From Orientallactaga sibirica (lineage: Eukaryota > Chordata > Mammalia > Rodentia > Dipodidae), in contig JAEOAD010000982.1 in assembly GCA_036365145.1 (NCBI GenBank), positions 8,024,001 to 8,088,000 of the forward strand: DNA of 64,000 nt, in the 5' to 3' direction. The stretch's first letter is position 1; the number at the start of each line of letters is the position of its first letter. A program made the translations under genes and the position numbers. Below, piece by piece: positions 36,209 to 48,757 of this stretch. The notes below the pieces were generated by a model. The model saw only the letters and a list, made by a program, of their open reading frames with translations. It did not search any database and had not been told where the DNA came from.

Positions 36209-36422
36209 GGGCTGGAGAGATGGCTTAGCAGTTAAGGCACATGCCTGTGAAGCCTAAGGACCCCAGTTCGATTCCCCAGGTCCCACGTAAGCCAGATGCA
36301 CGTGGTGGCGCATGTGCCTGGAGTTCGTTTGCAGTGGCTAGAGGCCCTGGTGTGTCCATTATCACTCTCTCTCTCTCCCTCTGTCTCTAATAAATATATA
36401 TAAATAAATAAAATCTTTTAAA
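36209..36422 (+). mobile_element. tRNA-derived SINE
   Basis: Close to consensus: 'ggggctggagagatggctta', 'cagttcgattccccaggtcc'. Confidence 0.93.
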
Positions 36423-36502
36423 GAATTTCAGAAGTTGACATATTCTTTCAAGAAAGTTTATCTTATGTGTCTTTCAAGGCCCAATTCGTATGTTACCTTT
36501 CT

Positions 36503-36650
36503 TTGTGGTTTTTGAAGATAGGGTCTCACTCTAGCTCAGGCTGACCTGGAATTCACTATGTAGTCTCAGAGTGGCCTTGAGCTCATGGCAACCCACCTGT
36601 CTCAGCCTACCAAGTGCTGGATTAAAGGCGTGTGCCACCACACCTGGTTA
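36503..36650 (-). mobile_element. B1 SINE
   Basis: 'tttgaagatagggtctcac' to 'gtgccaccacacctggtt'. Confidence 0.9.
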
Positions 36651-37039
36651 TATGTTACCACCTTTAAGGAACTCTTTCTCTTCCCACCACTTGGTTCATC
36701 TTCTCCTATAGTTTAGAGCATCCCTTACTTTATACCAAGGTTGTATGGATCTTTGTTTCCTCCTGGGCTATGGAGTATTCATGAGTTGGGATTATTTCTT
36801 CTTCACCCTGCTCATCTCTCTCCAGCACCCTCTGCAGCTCGCTGAAGGCTAGTGGAGGCTTACCTTTTCTTTTTTCCCAGTGGGACAAGAAGCACTGAAA
36901 CAAGATCCATCCTAACTCCCAAGAAGCACCTGACTAGTACTAAGGATATCCTTGGGGGGAGGCTTAAGTTCTGTTCCCCTCCTACCTCACCAGGACACAC
37001 TACAGCCTGAGAAGTCGAGGCATGGAGGCTCCAACTCAC

Positions 37040-37162
37040 TTGGGTCTGCAGTTCGGAGAGTTTCTCAGGGCGCCACTCCTTCGGTCTGCTGCTGCTGGAA
37101 GTGCTTGAAGAGTGAATGGCTTTCTGTAAGGTCAGAAGATCGGGGCCATCAGAGTTGGGCAC
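37040..37162 (-). CDS. CDKL5: CDKL5 exon 17 (classical numbering)
   Basis: Acceptor AG at the reverse of 37163-37164, donor 'gtgagt' (reverse of 37034-37039); 123 nt, phase 0 to phase 0. It encodes [12 protein letters not shown]ough Ser-Glu-Leu-Gln-Thr-Gln. The corresponding human exon is 120 nt; the extra codon lies in a serine run (Ser-Ser-Ser-Thr-Ser-Ser-Ser-Ser). Low-complexity part of the kinase tail. Confidence 0.96.
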
Positions 37163-37886
37163 CTAGAAGAAAAGATGAACAGGGACTGAATATGTATACC
37201 AATAGGCCTAATTAAGATGTACAACCACACCCAAGAGGAGAACAATACAAAAAAAAAATTGAACTAAACCAAAACTCGAAAAAAGAAAAAAAAATCCAGT
37301 AAATAAAGAAACCAAACTTCTCCCAATGTTCACAATGCAAGTGGTGCTAGTAAAATTCAGTTGCCCTCTTAATCATTTTCCCTGCATTAGGAAATATTGG
37401 CAGATGTCATGCAGCTTGGTTAAAACCTCAACCCTTAAAGCATTCCCATGCTGTTAGTTTCAGTCGCTGTAAAAGAGAGCAGTTAAAGTGGGTTGTACCA
37501 GGAACTGCTGTCGTATCCTCATTCTGTATTGCAGTTAGGTTATGAACCAGTTCAATAAAACAAAACAAGAAATAAAAACATTTTCATGCCGGAAAAATGA
37601 TCCAAACACTGTATTTGATGGTGCCAAAGAAGTCTGAGAGGCTTAGTGAAGTGGGCAAGTAAGGTTTGAATCATTGTCCCAAGCCACCGTCCAGGACATC
37701 TGATTCCACTTGGCAACTGCTAGAAGTTTATTCCACAAATTCCAAATAAATGCAAGTGGTCTAGTCAATGATTTGGGTGGGTAAAGGAGAGTTATGCCAA
37801 ATGCCAAGCAAAAACCATGGCTTTAAACTTAGTGACCAGCAAAAGTTAGAGCCAGGCAAGGAAAGAGCAAGTCACCAGTTAGTAGA

Positions 37887-37920
<34 letters not shown>

Positions 37921-39257
37921 CCCATGGAGCCTGCTAGCTCACTTAATTTGGTGAATTTGGTCAATTCAAACTTGGTTTCAAAGACAAACTACTAACCAAA
38001 TGCTAACAAGCTTTGTGAGCCAAATGCAAAGACATTTGTTAACTGTAAGTATTAATCAAATTCATTACAGGAATTGAGGGGTTTTTAAGAATCTTGCCTG
38101 TCAAAGACTGGAATAATCGGACAATCTGAATTAGTCATTCACTAATTTAACAGGCTTTATCTTTCAACATTCTCAACTAATTCAGAAAATTCAGATTGGC
38201 AAAAAATTTATATCCCAGTGAATTTATGGAACTGGCTCAGGTACTTAACTAGCATAAGGAGAATATGACCCCATGAAAATAAGACATGCTGTTGTCATCA
38301 GTAAAACAAGTTTACTGGAACAGTTTTCAGGACTACTATACGTAAAAATGGGTACCATGGGCGGAGTGACTACAGGAAGCTTTTTCAAAGAAGAACTATG
38401 CTTTAAATGATTCTTTGAATTAAAAAGAGGAAAGAGAGATTTCTTGATGCTTGGATTCTCCCCGTTGGTGGAATCTGTCTGCAATATAAGATACAAATAA
38501 ACTATTTGCAAAAAAAAAAAGAATAGGTGCTTTAATTGAAACTACTAGACCTTGGTAGCCCTCAAATTATTAAATATTAACAGTCATGGCAAGAATTTCT
38601 GTGCTGTTTGTCTATAAGTTTTTGTTTTTTGTCATTTCTCACCTGGACATGAAGAAGTTAGGGCAAACATGAACTTCTTCTAAGCATATAACATGGTTAT
38701 GATCAATCAATATTTCTATACCAGGAATGCCTGGAGACTTATAGACATGTTCACAAAACATTTAAGAATTTATTTATTATCAGAAATATGACTATTATAA
38801 AGAATTGTTCTTAATGAGCTACTGATGAACTTCAATCATCTCCTGTTAGTAATGACTTCAGTAACTAAGAGGTTCTCCTACATGGTTTGTCTGCTATGAA
38901 AGAAAACACTACATTCTCTTAAACTTGGTCATGTCACGAGCCAAAAACGATCACTTCAGAAGAGGACTACCACTATTGTGGGATACTAAAGTAAGTGGAC
39001 TTAGACGACAATGTTAGAAATGTGTACCTCATTGAAAATACCTGGCACAATTCTGGTTTTCAAGCAAAGAAATATAAATTTCATCTTCAGTCTTGACGTT
39101 GAAGCATCACTGCAAACTGATACACTAAATAGGATACAATTACCAAGTTGGCAAAGTCACCATATGCTCTGGGGACTTATGCAACTCTGTGGCTATGTCA
39201 CTGAAGCCACATTCTCCAAGGTGGCTTCCATGCTTGCTTGAGTCAAAGCAAGTTCTT

Positions 39258-39415
39258 TTAAAAAGTTTATTTATCTAGAGATAGGATTTCACTCTAGCCA
39301 GGATGACCTGACACTTGCTATGTAGTCCAGGATGACCTTGAACTTCCTGTGATCCTCCTACCCCAGCCTCTTGAGTACTGGCATTGTAGGTGCATGTTAC
39401 TATACCTGGTATAGT
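39258..39415 (-). mobile_element. B1 SINE
   Basis: 'gagataggatttcactctag' to 'atgttactatacctgg'. Confidence 0.8.
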
Positions 39416-39862
39416 AAGCAGGCACCTTTACAATACAGAATTATTCTTTGGTACCCCTTTCCTTCTTTTGGATACCTTAATTGTCAGAGAACTAGAATAT
39501 ATAGAGAGGCATTAAGATTATCAGTTTATGGGTATTAACACATCTATGTAAAATACCCCATGAGTTTTCCTATTTTTAAAAATGTTTATAATTGAAAATT
39601 TTTACACGTGCATATATTTTGATCATAATCCCCTCCCATTATTTTCTCTTGTCCCCTACTCCAGAACTTTCCCGTTTTAATTATAGAAACTCCAGGGAGA
39701 GTTTACTTGCATTGCTAAGGAAGTCAGAAAAAAGCTCATGAAAGCCCTTCACAGGGGGACCCAGTTTTAGTCCTTCCAATACATTGTGTACCTCTGGACA
39801 GGTCACAGCTTGCTTGGCTCAGTTCCTAGACTAATGAACTAGATTTAAGATCCACCCCCTTC

Positions 39863-39996
39863 TGAGTATACGCCTTTAATCCCAGCAGAGGTAGGAGGTT
39901 CACTGTGAGTTAGAGGCCAGCCTGGGACTACAGAGTTCTAGGTCAGCCTAGGCTAAAGGGATATTCTAGCTCAGAAAGGAAAAAAAAAAAAAAGAT
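39863..39996 (+). mobile_element. B1 SINE with TSD, shortened head
   Basis: 'acgcctttaatcccagcag'; 'agatccacccc' at 39849 and about 39995. Confidence 0.85.
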
Positions 39997-41019
39997 CCAC
40001 CCCATCTTTAATATCTCTCATTTCTATGTTCACCTGACAACAGATTTCAATTTTTTTGAATTTTATACGAAAACTTCAATGCCTTCAATCAGTTTGCTCA
40101 GTTTGTTTTACTTACGCTTCCTTTTATTGAGTTTAAAAAAGTAAAAAAAAAAAATAATTCCATCATTTTTGCATGCTCATTCAAAGACAGGGTTAATCTA
40201 ATGCCTGGCCTAGGATCCTGAGGTCTGGCAGGGGATATAGAGTGTTCTTTGGAAATCTGACTTTGGATTCCAAAGCCTTTACATTTTTTTCTCTTAATTA
40301 AAAAATGCAGAGGTATAAAAAGTGTTTGGTTTGAAAGTTTATAGCATTATGGCCCATGACAAGCTATTTTGCAATTTAAATATCTAGTAAAAAAGTAAAT
40401 TTAAGTGAAACGAATGTTAAAAAAATAGTATTTTTCCTATTTACCCTAATCTATACTATTTAAATATCAAAGATGTGAACTGAATTCTGAATAATAAAGT
40501 CAGTCAAAATGTATATACTTAGCTACAGTGAGGCAATGACTTTAGGTTTAATGTTGGACCAAGGTAGATAGGCATTAGCATCTAAGCTTATACACAAGAC
40601 ACCTTCAATTTTCTTTTCTACCACTTAATCATATTACAAGGTTATCGACCTGTTATTAAGAACAAAAACCCCAAAGTAAAAGCCCAAAGCTTAATATTAA
40701 TGATGATAATATGATCTATAGACAATGTTAGAAGTTTATTTTTAGCACTTAAAATATTTTAAACTTCTCTAGGCTAAATCAGGCCTATTTCTTCATCCAT
40801 TTTCAATCACACACACATTTCTTCCACAAATATGTATTGGCTAAAAAGTTTCAGATAAATGTACCAAAATCCTAATACTATTTGTAGTATGGTGGGAAAG
40901 ATTAAAAATGATTGTTTTCACAATTTTCTCAAGCTCGCTCACTTTCTCAAGCTCACTCACTTTCTCTCTCCCTCTGTCTCTCCCTTTTTCTTTTTCCTTT
41001 CCTTTCCCCCTCCCTTCCT

Positions 41020-41165
41020 TCCTGTTTTTTTTTTCACTAGCTCAGGTTGACCTGGAATTCACTATGTAGTCTCAGGCTGGCCTCAAACTCACAGTGATAC
41101 TCCTACCCCGGCCTCCAGGCTTCCTGAGTTCTGGGATTAAAGTCATGTACCACCATGCCCAGCTT
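41020..41165 (-). mobile_element. B1 SINE
   Basis: 'cactagctcaggttgacctg' to 'taccaccatgcccagc'; preceded by a CT-rich stretch at 40930-41025. Confidence 0.85.
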
Positions 41166-41261
41166 TGTTTTCACAATTTTTATGCAATCAAATAATTTAT
41201 TTTATAAAGAAACAATAAACAAGTGAAAGAATGGTTTAGAAAAGTCAAGAGAAGTCTTTCT

Positions 41262-41383
41262 TTAAGGTCCCAGGCCCACCTGGAACTCACTATAGTGCAG
41301 GCTGGCCGAGAACTCATGTCAGTCCACTTACCTCAGTTTCCTGAGTGCAGAGATTAAAGGCATGCACCACCATGCCATGCCTA
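41262..41383 (-). mobile_element. B1 SINE, shortened
   Basis: 'cccaggcccacctggaactc' to 'gcatgcaccaccatgcc'. Confidence 0.75.
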
Positions 41384-41867
41384 CTAAAGCAATGAAATTA
41401 GCTCTCTGTGATTATACAGCTCAAAACAGTACTTGTCAACATGGGAATTCTATAACCAGTCAGGGGAGGAATATGAATGATGGCTACTTATGAATTTCAA
41501 TATTTAAATGTAAACCAAAACCATTTCCTCAGATCTTGCACATCTTTATGGCCCCAGAGAGAAACAAAACCTACAAGTTCATAGTTTTCTCAGGAATACA
41601 ACTCCATACAGATAAGTTTATTGAGAGAGGATTAAAGTATTCTGTCCTATCCACATTAAGTTTCTTCTAGTCTTAGAGATTCTGCTGAATCTAGAAAAGG
41701 CTCTGAGAGGACAGTTGTATAAAATTTCAGAAAAAAGACATCTATAGCATTCACATCAAATCTCAGTAAGAAATTAAGTTTGCCTGCCACATGTAGAATA
41801 TACAATGCATCCACAGAATAATACAGAAAACTATGCTATTACGTATAAAAATTGGCTATCTACTTAC

Positions 41868-41967
41868 TGTTTGAGATTTCTTCTTTTTCTTTTTCATTGA
41901 CCTGAAAAAACCTTGCTTCTCCTTTTCTTTGAGTTGATCAGAATGACTAATATTTTCTGGACTTTTC
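41868..41967 (-). CDS. CDKL5: CDKL5 exon 16
   Basis: 100 nt, human length (c.2277-2376); acceptor '...tttag', donor 'gtaagt'. It completes a Trp codon (TG|G) begun in exon 15, then reads [11 protein letters not shown]ough Lys-Lys-Lys-Lys-Lys-Lys-Ser-Gln-Thr. The basic run is the nuclear localisation signal described near human residues 784-789. Entry phase 2, exit phase 0. If the upstream exon pair 14-15 is included twice, this exon is read one frame off and meets TGA at 41894-41896. Confidence 0.97.
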
Positions 41968-42681
41968 CTAAATGAGAAGACATTTTTATCATATTGATCT
42001 TTCAATCATTCTCTTACCATTGTGTGACAAACATAATGAAGGCTGAAAATGCATGACAGCAGATTCAGAGAGCCATGAAGACCTGAGCTCACAGGTAAGG
42101 TCCTCTAAAAAGCCCAGGAGGAACTGAAGCTAGTCAGCTGGGTAATGGTTAGCCTTGGGCACAGGCTCGCTCAAACACGTCATTTGAGTACTATTACAAA
42201 TCATCTGTAGCTGTACTTCAGGACCATTTTCATACTGCTGAAAGGCTCTGAATTAGAGATTCTGTAAAGGCATGGCTTAGAGAATGCCTTCTGTCACTTT
42301 CCAAGAGAAAGAGCAGAAACATTTTCAATACTTCCATTTTTCTATTTACCTTTTTAAACCAGCTTAACAAGTTTATTATTAGTAGCTTGCCAAGATATTG
42401 AATATAATAATCAATGCTATTAAAGAAACACTACAAAGAGAAGTACAAATTGTCTGAAACCAGAAAAAATTTCTTATTAAGCCTTTAATCTATTTATTAA
42501 AACTAAATAAAAAACACTTAGGAAGAAAGGTAGAAAGAATGAATGCTTTAATATGCTGTGCTCGTGGGGAAAAAAAAAACAACCCAAACCACCTCTAACT
42601 GAAAAGACTGACATTAGGCTTAATACCACAGATATCAGTAGGGATTTTCATAAAAACAGAAGTTATTAAAAAATGGCACAA

Positions 42682-42782
42682 TCCAGGTAAGGTGGTATTT
42701 ACAGCCCTTGGGAGGCTAAGGCCAGAGGACTGTGAGTTGGAGGCTATCTAGGCTTCATGGGAGACTGTACCACAAAAACAAC
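42682..42782 (+). mobile_element. B1-like remnant
   Basis: 'ccaggtaaggtggtatttac' and 'agcccttgggaggctaagg'. Confidence 0.5.
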
Positions 42783-43333
42783 TGACATCTCGGAAAAAAC
42801 CACCGCAATGGAGAGCGAATAAAACCAGGAAACAATATTTTGGCTTCAATAAGATGTCTATACTTGTACATTAAGGCAACTTACACCCCTTGAAAAGCAA
42901 CTCAACTGGTGGTATTCTTAAAAAAATTCACATTCCATGGACTTTTCTTTAACATTTCGTTATCTAAATAATTATGGAAAGCCATTTTCTTAAATGATTA
43001 GATTTCTTCTATAAGCTACTCTATAAAAGCTAAAGTGGCAGATTCATTAAAAGTGACAGTTAACTTATTATATTTACAGTTTTAGAATTCCTAACAGTGA
43101 CAAAGTGATTAGAATAGCAAAGAAAATATGAGCAAAGAAGCTTCTAGCCTTTATTCCATTAAAATGTTTGAGGGCAGAAAACATCTTAATAAACTATTAC
43201 TGATTTGCATGAGAGAAAAAAATCAATGAAGCTATTAAGATAGAATCGTATTTTCAAAGAGTATTCACTAACATCAAGGAATAGTTAAACTACAATATTA
43301 AATAAAAACATTAAGATTTAAAACTTTCTATGG

Positions 43334-43535
43334 AACTGGGGAAGATAACTCAGCAGGGTAAAAGATGCTTGCTTGCAAACCCTAATGGCCCAGGGGTTTG
43401 ATTCCCCAGTACCCATGTAAAGCCAGATGCACTAAGTGGTACGTGGAGTCATCTGCAACGGCAAAAGGCCCTGGTACACCCACCCACACACACACACACT
43501 CTCTCTCTCTCATAAATAAAACTATTTAAAAATTT
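43334..43535 (+). mobile_element. tRNA-derived SINE, older
   Basis: 'ctggggaagataactcagc', 'gtaaagccagatgcactaag', CA and CT repeats at 43482-43512. Confidence 0.75.
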
Positions 43536-43633
43536 TTCTATGGTAATTCCAACTGTATGGAATATGGTATATAGATATAGATCCATACAAATGTATGTTT
43601 TAAAAGGCAGGAAGAAATTAAAAGAAAAATATT

Positions 43634-43848
43634 GGCTGGGGATATGACTCAGTGGTACAGTACTTGCCTAACATGCATAAGGCTCCATGTTCCATATTGA
43701 GCACTGCAACAAAATCATCATCATCATCATCCAGGCACTGTGGCACACAAGTGCATTCTTTCCTAGCTACTCAGAGACTGAGGTGGGAGGATCACTTTTG
43801 TCCATCCTGGGTAACTTAGCAAGACTCCATACCAAAAAGAAACAAGCA
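43634..43848 (+). mobile_element. B4-type SINE
   Basis: ID head ('ggctggggatatgactcagtg'-type) at 43635, a CAT/ATC run at 43715-43731, then a B1-like part from 43731. Confidence 0.65.
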
Positions 43849-43979
43849 AACCTTAATAGCTATTATATCTAAGTAGTAGAATTATTGATAGTCTCTTCTT
43901 TTCAATTTTCAATAATACAATGTACTACAGATTTTATAAACCATAGAAACTTTTATCCTAAAAAAAAAAAACAAACACT

Positions 43980-44135
43980 GAAGCTGGATACGGTGGTGCA
44001 TGCTTATCACCCCAGCAATTGACAGGGGGCTGAGGCAGGAGGATTGCTGTGAGTTTGAGGCTAGTGTGGGCTATAGAGTAATTTCAAAGCCAGCCTGAGC
44101 TACAAAGTGAGAACCTTGTCTCAATATACAACAAC
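43980..44135 (+). mobile_element. B1 SINE, diverged
   Basis: 'gaagctggatacggtggtgc' and an extended middle with 'gggctatagagtaatttc'. Confidence 0.75.
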
Positions 44136-44954
44136 AAAAGTTAAAGATGAAAAATGTGGGCTTAGGGGAAAAAGAGGGAGGTAAAAAGAGAGAGAGAGAT
44201 AGAGAGGCAGGTGATAAAAAAAACTATGACTACCTGAAGGCACAATGCCTATTTCTTTTTAAGTGTTTGGCCTGAAACTCAGTGTGAATGCCAGAAATAC
44301 TTGTATCGTGCATGGCCCAAGTGTTCTTGAACTTTATTAGAACTTGCTCTTTTAAACAGTGCCAAGAAAGTTCCAAGTTTTGAAGTACAAGTTTTTAATT
44401 CAACCCAGTCATACTGGTCTGGGAACTGAGAACACTGCATTTATAATGTTCAAAGCTAGAAAACTCAGACATGATGGCATGGGAGTAAATGGGATGGAGA
44501 AAAGTGTTGTGTGGTTGGGGAAAACATTTTCTTCCTGAATGCAATCTCAAGAAGGGAACTGGCACATAGTGGAGTCTTAGACCTAGCAGGAGAGGGAAAG
44601 AAGGTTGGAAATACCACTCCTAGAAGGAAGCAGGGTCTTGCCTGGGAAGATGTTGTGTCTATCCAGAATGCAGCAGAGAATCAGATGCACATGAGAGGCT
44701 GGACACCAGGACGGTAACATGGTGTGGGGAGCAGGAGATCAGCTCAGTGTTTGTAGTTTTGTGTGTGAAGTGGGTCGAGGACAGAGGGAAGATGGATTGA
44801 AGACCCTGCAAAAGGGCCATCAGAATCACTGGATAAAATTGTCGCATGTGGGGCAGGAGAGATAAGGAAAACATTTTCAAGGTGAAGCTGAGCAGGTGAT
44901 AGGGCTAAGATCTAAGCGGGACATATTCTAGGGGTCAAAAGAACAAGGGAATAG

Positions 44955-45221
44955 GGCTGGATAGATGGCTTAGCGATTAAGGCGCCTGCCTCCTAAGCCT
45001 AAGAACGCTGGTTCCAATCTCCAGCGGTTCCAATCTCCAGGTGCCACGTTTAGCCAGATGCAAAGTGATGCAAGGGCGCAATGCTGCACTTGCCCACAAG
45101 GGGGCGCACACATCTGGATTTGGTTCACAGCAGCCGAGAGACTGCTGGTGTGCCCATTCTCTATCTGTCTCCCTCTATCCCCCCTCTCTCTCTCTCTCTA
45201 AAAAAAATTTAAAAAAAAAGA
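44955..45221 (+). mobile_element. tRNA-derived SINE, long subfamily, duplicated B-box segment
   Basis: 'gggctggatagatggcttag' head and 'gcaagggcgcaatgctgc'. The B-box segment 'ggttccaatctccag' occurs twice in tandem (45010-45024 and 45026-45040). Confidence 0.9.
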
Positions 45222-45861
45222 ACAAGGGAATAAATTTACCTTGAACTAGAGAGGAGCTAGGAGTGGAACATAAGCATCTTTGCATCACAAAGAAAGAATT
45301 AAGCCAGAGTGAAGAAAGGGGAGAGAGACAGAGTGACAGAAAGAACACAAACTACACAGAAACATACACAGAGGCCTAGAAGAGAGAAAAGGGATAGAAA
45401 GCAAAGAACAGCTGCCCAGAACATGGGCACCTCAAAAGCTCTGGAGTATACACAGGAACAAAGGAGCCTGGACCACAGACAAGCAGCACTAAAGCCAAAT
45501 GGGTAAGAATCTCGGTGACCATTTTGCTCATGTGCGTTTGTGGCCCCTGTGATTTCACGTGGTACAGCGGGGAACTTTGTGATGAGCAGGGCGAAGAGGA
45601 GTAGCATACAAGGGTAAGCAGGGCTCACATAAATCTCAGAGTGGGAAAGTTTGGGAAGGACTCATGCATCCAGGCACCAGGCCCATTACCCAAGAGTAAG
45701 ACTATGGGGGACAGGACACACAAAGTATAAACAGATAAGGCGCACAATCATTTAACTCCAATATCATCCAACCCAAGAGCTATTTCCATATGTGGGTAAG
45801 GGAAATGGGGAAGTTCCAAAGCCTCACTGTAATCAAGGAAGGAATTAAATAAAACTGAAGT

Positions 45862-45990
45862 CAATATTTATTGAGTTCTTTATAAGTGTCAGACCCTGTT
45901 AGGTATCAGAGGTACAGAGAAAAATCAACAAGGAGGCTAACCTCTCTCAATCTGCTCCTAGACTCAGAGCAGAAAACAGTGGGGATCAGA
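45862..45990 (+). mobile_element. L2/MIR-like ancient fragment
   Basis: 'caatatttattgagttctt', 'gtcagaccctgttaggtatc' and 'gaggtacagagaaaaatc' resemble the end of an ancient mammalian LINE2/MIR. Confidence 0.5.
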
Positions 45991-46766
45991 GAGTAGGGTC
46001 AGCCTTTTGGCCTTTGGTATAATCCCTCTGGGGGCAGCACAGAGGATAAGTGGAAGAGGTTAGGGGCAGCTCTGCCATTATCCTGCTTCATCCTCTCCCC
46101 TGGCAATAAAAGGTTAGCTAATATGTGAGACAATAAAGTCAGTGCATGATTCTACAAGAATAATTGTACAAGATAAACTGACAAGCTATAATAGATACAA
46201 TGTGTACATAACTTGATAAGAAGAAAAAGCCAAGGATTATGCAAGTCAGTTATAAAGTTCTTCACTTTACTAGTTGGATTTCAAATTAGCTTAAGTATTT
46301 TTTAAACTTGATTTTGATGGCAGTCTTTCTATTTATATACTTTGTCTTTTAAAGCAAACTAAATGACATTTCTTTTATAAACATATACTCTAAATTGGTA
46401 GCTTTGTTATGTATGGTTTTTCTACTGAGGACCTATAGAAAGCTTAACCACCTGCTTTTCTCCATAGCTACTGGACATGATCCTTCTCTCTGTAACACTG
46501 GACTATTTCTTATTCTGACCACCGCAGCATCAACTGTTATAATTGGTCAGAAAAGAGGAATAATCACGCTTCAAATTCAAGTAAGGGAAGAAGAGGCATT
46601 CTATTAGTAAAGATGATGAATCTGGCTACATTAATTATTTTTCTTGTTCTAAGATATTGTGGCTATCTCTCGACTCTTAAGTGGATTCAAGACAACTAAG
46701 ATGGACAGAAGAACAGTTCTGGGTGTTAAACTACAATATTTATTTGTTGCTTTAAAATATAACTTA

Positions 46767-47033
46767 GGGGCTGGAGAGATGGCTTAGGGGTTAAGGCGCC
46801 TGCCTCCTAAGCCTAAGAAAGCTTGTTCCAATCTCCAGCCCACGTTTAGCCAGATGCAAAGTGACACAAAGGCGCAATGCCGCACTTGACCACAAGGGGA
46901 CGCACACATCTGGATTTTGTTCGCAGCAGCTGAGACACTGCTGGCGTGCCCATCTCTGTCTTCCTCTCCCTCTCCCTCTCCCTCTCTCTCTCTCTCTCTG
47001 TGTCTCTCTCCAAAAAATCATAAAAAATAAAAA
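46767..47033 (+). mobile_element. tRNA-derived SINE, long subfamily, with TSD
   Basis: 'ggggctggagagatggctta', 'gcgcaatgccgcacttg'; 'taaaatataactta' at about 46753 and 47037. Confidence 0.94.
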
Positions 47034-47509
47034 GTTTAAAATATAACTTAGTAGTACGTGTTTTGTATTATAGAAAACGTGTGCACTGTACAAATACTCT
47101 GCTCTCAAAGAAATCTAAAGTAGTACTATCAGGGAGAAACAGAATGACTGTCTTTAGGTGATGTGATTATGATGTTTCTTAACTGAAGTGCTTTTGTGTT
47201 TTTTAAGTTATCAAATGCACATTTCTTCAAATACAATGAATAGAGAGATACATACAGAGATATTGTTTAAAAAAATCAAGATGAGTAAAGTTTAAATAAT
47301 GACTGAATCATCTTATATCTGATGCATGGAGATGTGTCAGAAATATTATTAGGAGGGGCAAGGAGCCAAAGGAGGGAGCCAATTCACCACTGGCAATTCT
47401 GGAACTGTCTCAAGCCTCATAATAGCAATACTAGAGCAAGGAAGACAGGATGATGACTTGGCTAAAGTTTAATATCCCACTTGTACTTCTGATTCTTTTA
47501 TACAGCTAC

Positions 47510-47671
47510 TTTTTTTGTTGTTTTTTTCGAGGTAGGGTCTCACTCTAGCTCAGGCTGACCTGGAATTCACTATGTAGTCTCAGGCTGGCCTTGAACTCAC
47601 GGTGATCCTCCTACCTCTGCCTCCCTCCCGACTGCTAGGATTAAAGGTGTGCGCTACCACCCCCAGCTTTC
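47510..47671 (-). mobile_element. B1 SINE
   Basis: 'tttttttcgaggtagggtc' to 'gcgctaccacccccagc'. Confidence 0.93.
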
Positions 47672-47844
47672 AATGACTTTTTAAAATGTCTGAAAGTTCC
47701 GTTCAAACAGATCAGAGCACATTGTTAGCTTAGGCTAGACCCTGGTTTCAGTCTCTAGGACCAAATCAATACCTTAAAAATATCAAAAATGACAGAAACA
47801 ATATACTGCTAATACTGCTTTTCCTACATTTGGAATTTTTCTTT

Positions 47845-47972
47845 TTGGAAAGAAATGGTTGAGATAGGTAGGGTCTTACTAAGTGGTCCAGGCTGGCAAT
47901 AAACTGATGATCCTCCTGTTTCAGTCTTCTGAGTGCTAGAATTATAAGCCTCTGTCCACAATGTCTGGTCAA
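47845..47972 (-). mobile_element. B1-like SINE, older
   Basis: 'gtccaggctggcaataaac', 'gagtgctagaattataag'. Confidence 0.6.
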
Positions 47973-47979
47973 TTCCACA

Positions 47980-48122
47980 TTTTTTGAGATAGGGTCTCAC
48001 TTTAGCCTAGGCTGACCTAGAACCCACTCTGTAGTTGAAGGCTGACCTTGAATTCATAGCATTTCCCTGACCTCTGCCTCCCAAGTGCTGAGATTAAAGG
48101 CATGCACTACCACGCCAGGCTT
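47980..48122 (-). mobile_element. B1 SINE
   Basis: 'tttttgagatagggtctcac' to 'actaccacgccaggc'. Confidence 0.88.
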
Positions 48123-48494
48123 TGCACTTAATTTTTATCTAACCAACCTAATTTTCATAGGACTATGCTAAATCTATACTTGATACTGTTTTTAAAATTT
48201 TATCACTTCATTACACAATGACCAAGAGAAAAACACTTCCTTTTGCATGTCTGTATTTTTACACTTTATACACTATTCTCAGGCTGTGTCAAAGTCACAC
48301 CTGAAAATGGTCAACTTTGGAAACTAAAAGAAGCTATACCTATGCTCCTAATACATAGTAGTTATTTTCTACACAATAGGGAACAAAAATCAGACCCAAA
48401 TCTGTATGTAAAACACATGGAAATTTATAAGCAAACTTAGAGGCTAAACACCTGACAAATAACAGAGAGGTTAAATGACATTAAGGCTAATTAC

Positions 48495-48600
48495 CACAGC
48501 CAACATTAATGAACAGTTATAGTGTCAGGCACTATTCTAGATACTTTTTATGTATTAAGTCACTTAAACATTAAACTCTATAAGTGGAATTCCCCTGTCT
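48495..48600 (+). mobile_element. MIR-like SINE fragment
   Basis: 'gtgtcaggcactattctag', 'tatgtattaagtcacttaa'. Confidence 0.6.
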
Positions 48601-48647
48601 CCCTGCTCCATGTTAAAGATGTCCAGCACCAAACAAGTTCCCTGATA

Positions 48648-48757
48648 ATCAAGTTTCAGTGTCTATAGAATGGAAGTAACCCCTACCCTACCTCAAAGGA
48701 CAATTGTCAGAACCAAGCCAATGCACATAAAGGGATGCTCAAAGTACACCACTCAAT
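48648..48757 (-). mobile_element. MIR/L2-like fragment
   Basis: 'tttcagtgtctatagaatgg', 'ctaccctacctcaaaggac' follow the typical antisense wording. Confidence 0.45.

Larger units (their letters stand above)
37163..41867 (-). other. CDKL5: CDKL5 intron 16
   Basis: 4.7 kb, repeat-poor for this locus: B1 elements at 39250, 39863, 41020 and 41262 and a T run at 37891-37920. A brain-specific alternative exon is known here in human CDKL5; I could not place it by eye. Confidence 0.8.
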
